DNA from: Prorocentrum cordatum
Lineage: Eukaryota; Sar; Dinophyceae; Prorocentrales; Prorocentraceae
Assembly: GCA_963575745.1 (NCBI GenBank)
Contig: CAUYUJ010014620.1
Span: 99,465 to 144,464, forward strand
Reading direction: 5' to 3'
DNA length: 45,000 nucleotides
Position 1 is the first letter of the stretch, and each line of letters begins with the position of its first letter. A program made the translations under genes and the position numbers. Positions 39,570-45,000 of this stretch are shown in pieces. The notes under the pieces are model-generated. The model saw only the letters and a list, made by a program, of their open reading frames with translations, ran no database searches and was not told the DNA's origin.

Positions 39570-39850
39570 ACCGAGGAGGAGGACGAGGAGGAGGAGGAGC
39601 AGGCGGAGGAGGAGGAGGAGGAGGAGGAGGAGGAGGAGGAGGAGGAGGAGGAGGGGGAGGAGGAGGAGGAGGAGGAGGAGGAGGAGGAGGAGGAGGAGGA
39701 GGAGGAGGAGGAGGCGGAGGAGGAGGAGGGGGAGGAGAGGAGGAGGAGGAGGAGGAGGAGGGGAGGAGGAGAGGAGGAGGAGGAGGAGGAGGAGGAGGAG
39801 GAGGAGGAGGGGGAGGAGGAGGAAGAGGGGGAGGAGGTGCAGGAGGAGAA
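39570..39850. repeat. (GGA)n microsatellite, imperfect, 280 bp
   Basis: Longest GGA tract of the window, with GGC, GGG and GAG interruptions. Confidence 0.96.
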
Positions 39851-40336
39851 GGAGGAACGAGGATGAGAGGCAGAGAAAAGGGAGAAGCGGGAGGGGTGGA
39901 GGTGGAGGGCGGCAAGAGGAGGACGGTGGATGGCCCACCGTCTCCCTGAGCCCTGCCCCTGCCCCTGGCGAGCTTCTGGCAGGGGCGGGGTCCGTCAGAG
40001 CCGCCAGGCCTTTCGCGGCGGTCATGTTGGAGTCCAGGTCGAGCCTCGGGGTGGGCGCGGGGCGAAGGCGGGGGATCAACGATCGAGCGCTGCTTTTGCT
40101 TACGCGACTGGCGACGGAGCCTGCGGAGACGAGCTGGGCTGATCCTCGAGACTTTGGAAGGCGCGAGTGCGCGCGACTGGGCCCGGTGGCCCCCCATTGT
40201 GTGCTTCGCGGTCGCCTGTGGACAAGTGGTAGCGACCTCGCCGAGCTCCGTGCGCTTCGCCTCGAGCTCGCGACGCCTCTGCCTCTCCGTCCCCGCACCC
40301 TGATGCGACGGCCAGTCGGAGGCGGCCAGAGCAAAA

Positions 40337-40858
40337 TCCCGCCAGCCCTCTGGGCGCAGGTGGTTTAGCGCGCTTCCTCTTCCAAACCTCCCTTCTTCCC
40401 CTTCGGGATGGGGTTTGCCCCTCCCACAGCCGCCCCACCTGGGTTTGGACAGGGAGGGGGGTCGCGACCGATCGGAGCTTCCAAACAGGGCCTCAGCGAG
40501 AAAGCAACACACAATGCTTCGTCTTGAACCTACAGTGTATTTTGGCTTCCCAGGAGGGCAACGCTGTAGGTCCCCCCTTTTCTTTGATCGATGGCCTCCC
40601 CCAGGAGGCCTCCAAGCGGCCCACCAGGGGCAACCAAGACGCTCCAATAGGCCCCCCAAGAGCCAGCAGGAGGCCCTCAAAACGTCGCAAGGTACCTTTC
40701 AGAAGCCCTCAAGACACCCCCCAGCAGATCCAAGAACACATCCAAGGGGTCTTTGGCCCAGACAGGCGTCGGACGTCTCCGAATTATGCCACGCTCCCTC
40801 GTTTAGGGCAACCGCTCTGGGCATCGTGTCTGGATGGGCTGGCGGCGATACGCGAAGC
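40337..40858 (+). repeat. Composite repeat F-array-E, locus 3
   Basis: Begins TCCCGCCAGCCCTCTGGGCG, then AGGTGGTTTAG and pyrimidine runs (F); CCTCCAAGCGGCCCACCAGG-type units (about 40605-40790); then GCATCGTGTCTGGATGGGCT and CGATACGCGAAGC (E). It has the shortest array of the three loci. Confidence 0.8.
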
Positions 40859-40989
40859 CACTGTCGTCGTCGTTCTCCTCCTTCTCCTCGTCCTCCATTC
40901 CTTCTCCTTACAGATAACTCCTCCCTGTTCCACCCCGAGGCAGGTCGAAAGGGCGGACCGGGCGTTTCGCTTGAGACTTCCTCACCACT

Positions 40990-41340
40990 TGTGACCCTGA
41001 AGATCAGACATTGGCAACAATTTCACAAATCGAGTGCGGGTAGTTCTCAAATGTTGACTCTCGCCTTAGCGCCGCGCGCATCCCTTTTCTACAATTGTAA
41101 GCATTTCACATATTGAGGGTGGGCGATTTTCAAAATGTGGCTCTCGCCCCAGCGCCTCGCACATTCGTTTTCAACATTGGCAAGAGTTTCACATATTGAA
41201 AGCGGGCGGTTTTCAAAATATTTCAGAATGTGATTCGCGTCTTAGCGCCGCGCACATTCGCTTTACAAATCATAATAATTCCGCGGATGGATGGCAGTGG
41301 TCTTCAACATGTGGTTCTCGTCTTCGCGCCGCGCGGGCCG
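40990..41340 (-). repeat. ~80-bp satellite, four copies, minus orientation
   Basis: AGCGCCGCGC or a variant recurs at 41068, 41151, 41244 and 41324. Flanking text CAAGAGTTTCACATATTGA and CTCTCGCC is the reverse complement of the repeat at 24181-24430. Confidence 0.82.
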
Positions 41341-41430
41341 TCTCCCGATGGCCCTATAAGGGCCCGAAAACGTGCACCCCAGCGGCGGAGCTCGCGAACA
41401 GAAACCTCGTCGCGAGACTCTCGGAGACGC

Positions 41431-41625
41431 TCGGGCCGGGCGAAAGGGGGGGATAGCAAAAGGGGGGTTTGAGAATCAGCTCACCTAGCTGATTTTCCCG
41501 GCGCCTCCAGGCGCCAGAGGCAACTATGTATCGAGGAATGGGCCCCTCGGTGAGGCCGAAAACAGCTACATGCAGCAAAATTTGTAGCCCCCCCTTTCCC
41601 TATCCCCCCCTTTCGTCCGGCCCGA
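41431..41625 (+). mobile_element. Family C short TIR element, copy C3
   Basis: 195 bp, ends TCGGGCCGGGCGAAAGG and CCTTTCGTCCGGCCCGA, with a perfect 5-bp duplication GACGC (41426-41430 and 41626-41630). The interior matches C2 closely, including ATGGGCCCCTCGGTGAGGCC. Confidence 0.92.
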
Positions 41626-42650
41626 GACGCCCACATGGGGGTCTGAGCCTCCCCGAGCAGCGCCGGGGACCACCACTGGAGGGGTCGCTACCTCCCCCGG
41701 GCAGGGAAGCGGCCCGGAGGCCCCAGAACCCCCCAGGACCCCGAGGAAGACCCAAGAACGCCCCAGCCCTCCCTCCTCGATCCTCCATCGATCCTCCTCG
41801 ATGCCTCCTCGATCCTCAATCGATCCTCAGCCCCCAGGAACCCTCCTCGATCCCCGATCTCCCCTCCTCCTCGACCCTCCATGTCCAAGAGGACCTGCTG
41901 ACCCCCCTCGTGGTGACCCCCCGTTGGCACTGCCAGGCCTTCTCTGGGGATCTCCGGAGGCCCCCACAAGAGCGGCGGGGGGTCCTTGCGGAGGTCCCCG
42001 CTCGGAGTCCTCCAGAGGCCCCTGCGGGGGGGTCTGCAAGCGTCCAGACACGTTGAGGACATTGGATAAGGAACCACTGGATCAGGACTCCGCGTCTGGA
42101 AAGCAGGTGGAGCACCAATCTTGGCTTCGCCATGCATGCCACCGCCGCCCTCATCAGAGAAGGAATCCCCCAATGTCTGAAGCCTCCTGGGAACACTCCT
42201 TAATTATCGCCCCCACGGTATGGTTTTAATTACACCAAAGAAAAACCTCGATCAGTGGATGGTTTTCGCTGAAGAGATCGACCGGGAACCCGGGAGCCCG
42301 GGAACCCAGAACCCACCGAAATCGGCCTGGAACCAATAACCGGGAGTCCGGGAACCTGGAACCGGGAACCCGGGAACCCAACTTGCTACCAACATCGGCG
42401 GGAAGCTTTCGCCAAATCTTTCAACCTCCGCTAGGACCCCTTCAGTACAAGGACTACTTGGGGGAAATCATAAGAAGGCCACAAAAGACTCATGAAGGTC
42501 AGTCTGAAGTCTGCGCTCCCCAAGATGGCACACGGCGGGAGGTTCAACGCTGCTGAGAATCCGGGCGCGCGGCGTCGCCACAACCGAACGCAGCGACGAG
42601 GGTTGCGATGGGAGGGCCGTCGCGTCCACACCCTGAGGGTTGGGATAAGA
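41626..42650. other. No supported gene; short simple repeats
   Basis: 41760-41880 repeats CCTCGATCCTC. 42283-42380 repeats GGGAACCCGGGA. Frames on both strands lack recognisable motifs. Confidence 0.5.
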
Positions 42651-42812
42651 TTAGGTCGGGCCTGTCCCCCTACAGGCGGATTTTGGACGAAAAGTTTTAT
42701 GTACCTCAGGAATGTACCCAACAATGTTCAAAATTAACAAAAAAAAATCGCCCCCAGACATTAATTTACTATTTTTGAATATTCCTCGTGCAGAGGGACA
42801 GGCCCGACTGAA
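42651..42812 (+). mobile_element. Family A short TIR element, copy A5
   Basis: 162 bp with ends TTAGGTCGGGC and GCCCGACTGAA and inner ends CCTGTCCCCCTACAGG and CAGAGGGACAGG. The flanks match poorly (GGATAAGA and GGGCAGGA, 5 of 8), so the duplication has decayed or flanking sequence was lost. Confidence 0.85.
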
Positions 42813-42879
42813 GGGCAGGAGGGACGACGGCCAAAGAAAGCTGTTGACAATCATTCTGAAGCCTCCAGGGGCCGCCGAC

Positions 42880-43110
42880 AAGGGTAAGAACGAAACGACG
42901 CCGAGCGGCCAAACCGAGCGTTCAGAACGAAGCGGGTGCCAAACGAAAACCGACGACGAAACGAGGCCGCCATGCAGCGAGAAAACACAACGAGCAACGA
43001 AACGAAACTCGCAGACCACGCTGGCAACAAAACGAAAAACGGGGCGAAACTTGAACACGCGACAAACGAAACCAACAACAAACCAAGCCTGCGGCGAGGG
43101 CTACAGGGCC
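42880..43110 (+). repeat. Degenerate AACGAAAC-rich repeat
   Basis: Frequent ACGAAAC/CGAAACGA units, A-rich on the + strand. No gene seen. Confidence 0.55.
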
Positions 43111-43196
43111 GGGGCGGGGCGAGGGGCGCCGGTTGAGGCTTGTGCGAAAAGCAAACAACGAAACACAAACCTACACCAATAACAAACTTCGGCGAC

Positions 43197-43755
43197 CTTT
43201 AGTTTTCGGCGCCTCTTTGATGTTCGGCGCCCTTCTGTTTTCGGCGCCCATTTTTGTTCCCGCGCCCCGTTGGTTTTCGGCGCCCTGTTGGTTTTCGGCG
43301 CCCCTTTTGTTTTCGGCGCCCTTTTGGTTTTCGGCACCCGTTTCAATTTCGGCGCCCCGTCGATTTTCGGCGCCAGTCTTTTGGTTTACGGATCCCGTAT
43401 GGTTTGCGACGCCCTTGTGGTTGTCGGCGCCCCCTTTTCGATTTCGGCGCTCTTGCGGTTTTCGGTGCCCCTTTAGTTTTCGGCGCCCCTTTGGTTTTCG
43501 GCGCCCCGTCGGTTTTCGGCGCACCTTTTGGTTTTCGGCGCGCCCGTTTGGCTCTCCGCGCCCCGTTGGTTTTCGGCGCCCTTTTCTCTTGGGTTTTGGG
43601 CGCCCCTTTGGTTTTCGGCGCCCTTTTGGTTTTCGGCGCGCGCCCCTTTGGCTTTCGGCGCCCCTCTTGTTTTCGGCGCGCGCCCCTTTGGCTTTCGGCG
43701 CCCCTCTTGTTTTCGGCGCCCTTTTGGTTTTCGGCGCCCTTTTGGTGTTCGGCGC
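43197..43755 (+). repeat. ~18-bp TTTTCGGCGCCC minisatellite
   Basis: About 30 units of GGTTTTCGGCGCCCCTTT type, differing mostly by substitutions and some indels. One + frame gives Phe-Gly-Ala-Pro-Leu-Val repeats, and the minus frames give Lys/Gly/Arg-rich repeats. I regard these as consequences of the unit, not as a gene. Confidence 0.92.
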
Positions 43756-43875
43756 CGCAAAGTACTGGCTGCGCCCGGCCTCTTCGCCCGCCGCTTCCTC
43801 CAGGCCCCCCCGCCGGCTCGCGCAGCGAACGCGCCCCGCCCTGGAGGGTTTCTCCGAAGGGCTTAGGCGACCCGT

Positions 43876-44035
43876 CCTCCTCCTCCTCCTCCTCCTCCTC
43901 CTCCTCCTCCTCCTCCTCCTCCTCCTCCTCCTCCTCTTAAACCTCCTCCTCCTCCTCATCCTCGTTCTCCTCCTCCTCCGCCTCTTAAACCTCCTCCTCC
44001 TCCTCCTCCGCCTCCTAAACCTCGTCCTCCTCCTC
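43876..44035. repeat. (TCC)n microsatellite with AAACC spacers
   Basis: TCC tract broken by three TAAACCTC segments (near 43937, 43986 and 44017). Confidence 0.95.
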
Positions 44036-44146
44036 CTCCCCTGCGTCGCCCAGCCCGGCGAGCCACCGCGGCCCCTGCTCTGCCACTGCAGCTCCCCTGC
44101 GCAACCCCCGGCAAGCAGCCGCACCGACCCCCCGCTCCATCTGCTA

Positions 44147-44484
44147 TAAGATCGGGCATGTCCTTCCGCAGTCGGGGCGCTGAAGAAAGAACCCTTTGAG
44201 TTGGGGAGGGGCTCCGTGCTCCTTGATTGTTTCGCAGTTTGCCTTCGGTTGTCCTGAGGCTTTCGATGGAAAGCCGAAGTTTACCTTATGGAAAAGAGGA
44301 ACCTCGTTTCTTATTTAGGGTTCCTTAGGTCAACGCCCCGACTGTACAGGCGGATTTTGGACGAATAATAAAACATATCCCAAAAAATATTCACAAATAG
44401 CCAGAAATAGTCAAAACATCGTCCCCAAACTGTGTTCTGACTGTTCTTGAATATCCCTCCCGTAGAGAGACACGCCCGACTTAC
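44147..44484 (+). mobile_element. Family A element A6, interrupted by B2
   Basis: Left end TAAGATCGGGCATGTCC (44147-44163) and right part from TACAGGCGGATTTTGGACGA (44345) to GCCCGACTTAC (44484). Flanks ATCTGCTA (44139-44146) and ATCTACTG (44485-44492) match at 6 of 8. Removing B2 leaves an element of the usual ~162 bp. Confidence 0.85.
44169..44344 (+). mobile_element. Family B element B2, nested in A6
   Basis: 176 bp with ends CAGTCGGGGC and GCCCCGACTG, and an interior that is the reverse complement of B1 with moderate divergence. Its position inside the left end of A6 shows that B moved after A6 was in place. No clear target duplication. Confidence 0.85.
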
Positions 44485-44555
44485 ATCTACTGGTGCCGCC
44501 GTCGCCACTGCTGCTCTGGCCTCCACCCTTCCGACTTGCCGGGCTCCGACCCTGC

Positions 44556-44594
44556 GTCGAAAATCCCACTGTAGGGGGGCACGCCCGACTTGAC
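44556..44594 (-). mobile_element. Truncated family A end
   Basis: Read on the minus strand: TCAAGTCGGGCGTGCCCCCC, then CTACAGTGGGATTTTCGACG, matching the first ~39 bp of an A element. The rest is absent. Confidence 0.6.
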
Positions 44595-45000
44595 CGTAGA
44601 CCCAGCCCGGTGGCCCTTCGGTGGCAGCTGACGCGAGCCTCCCAGACCATCCAGTTGGCCGGCACGAGCCGACGCGGGTCGGCGGAGAGCGACGCTGGGC
44701 CGACGCGGGCCGACGCCAGCCGACGCTGGATCGGCGCCATGTCACTGCAGGGCGGGCCCCCTGCAGCCGGGTGCGGTCGTGATGCCGTCCCGCGCCCGCT
44801 GCCCAGGGGCTGCTACTCACACCGGCTCGGCCGCCCTCCCCGCGCCCCGCTGCGGCCTCGCCGCGTGAGGGCGCCTGCCCCCCTTGTCCTCCCCCTCCGC
44901 GGCCGGCCCTCTTCCTCTTCCTCCCCGTCTCCCCTCTGGAGCTTGCGCTCGCGACAGTGCTTCTTCACGCTCGTGACACTCCCGGGGCAGCGGGGCATAA
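44595..45000. other. GC-rich end of window with GCCGACGC repeats
   Basis: 44655-44735 repeats GCCGACGCGGG/GCCGACGCTGG units. No gene supported; the sequence runs to the window edge. Confidence 0.5.

Noticed and set aside
1-45000. CRISPR array
   Set aside because: The direct repeats seen are tandem or dispersed without unique spacers of constant length, and no cas-like genes exist. The sequence appears eukaryotic.

Overview
This window looks like repeat-dominated nuclear DNA from a dinoflagellate. That is an inference, about 75% confident. It rests on protein patterns I associate with dinoflagellate retroelements: a GPPCETW methyltransferase-like tail on one LINE, and the endonuclease, linker and RT phrases of a second. 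It also rests on GC-rich sequence, long (TCC)n/(GGA)n tracts and many short inverted-repeat elements. I see no convincing host gene, tRNA, rRNA or CRISPR array.

Layout. 1-6.6 kb: microsatellites and small terminal-inverted-repeat (TIR) elements (families A, C and G), a foldback, and the first copy of a composite repeat (F block, CAAGATGGCCC array, E block). 6.66-17.67 kb: one near-complete non-LTR retrotransposon on the + strand. It has a coiled-coil ORF1 (6827-9973) and a very long ORF2 carrying RNase H, AP endonuclease, reverse transcriptase, two zinc fingers and a cytosine-methyltransferase-like tail. ORF2 is in the -1 frame and is joined to ORF1 by a textbook slippery heptamer, the ORF1 stop and a strong stem-loop. 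One in-frame TAG at 15448 breaks the RT between motifs B and C. The 3' end of ORF2 runs into the second composite repeat (17536-18505).

18.5-32.3 kb: no intact gene. This stretch holds a frameshifted coding fragment, hairpin elements with a shared 18-nt loop, a second C element, GGA/TCC tracts, an ~80-bp satellite, families B, D and H, a third A element, and a run of minisatellites (inverted decamer array, hexamer array, 73-bp exact tandem, 9-bp CACAGGTCC array). 32.4-37.0 kb: a decayed LINE on the minus strand (ORF1-like coiled coil, endonuclease with GGDWN, linker, RT scattered over all three frames) beside double-hairpin elements. 37.3-45 kb: more A, B and C elements, a higher-order ~370-bp array, a GGA tract, the third composite repeat, the inverted ~80-bp satellite, an 18-bp minisatellite, and an A element interrupted by a B element.

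The most interesting system is the + strand retrotransposon. It appears to make an ORF1-ORF2 fusion by -1 ribosomal frameshifting, places RNase H upstream of the endonuclease instead of after the RT, and ends in a methyltransferase-like domain. Second in interest are the short non-autonomous elements, whose target-site duplications can be read directly: 8 bp for family A and 5 bp for family C.
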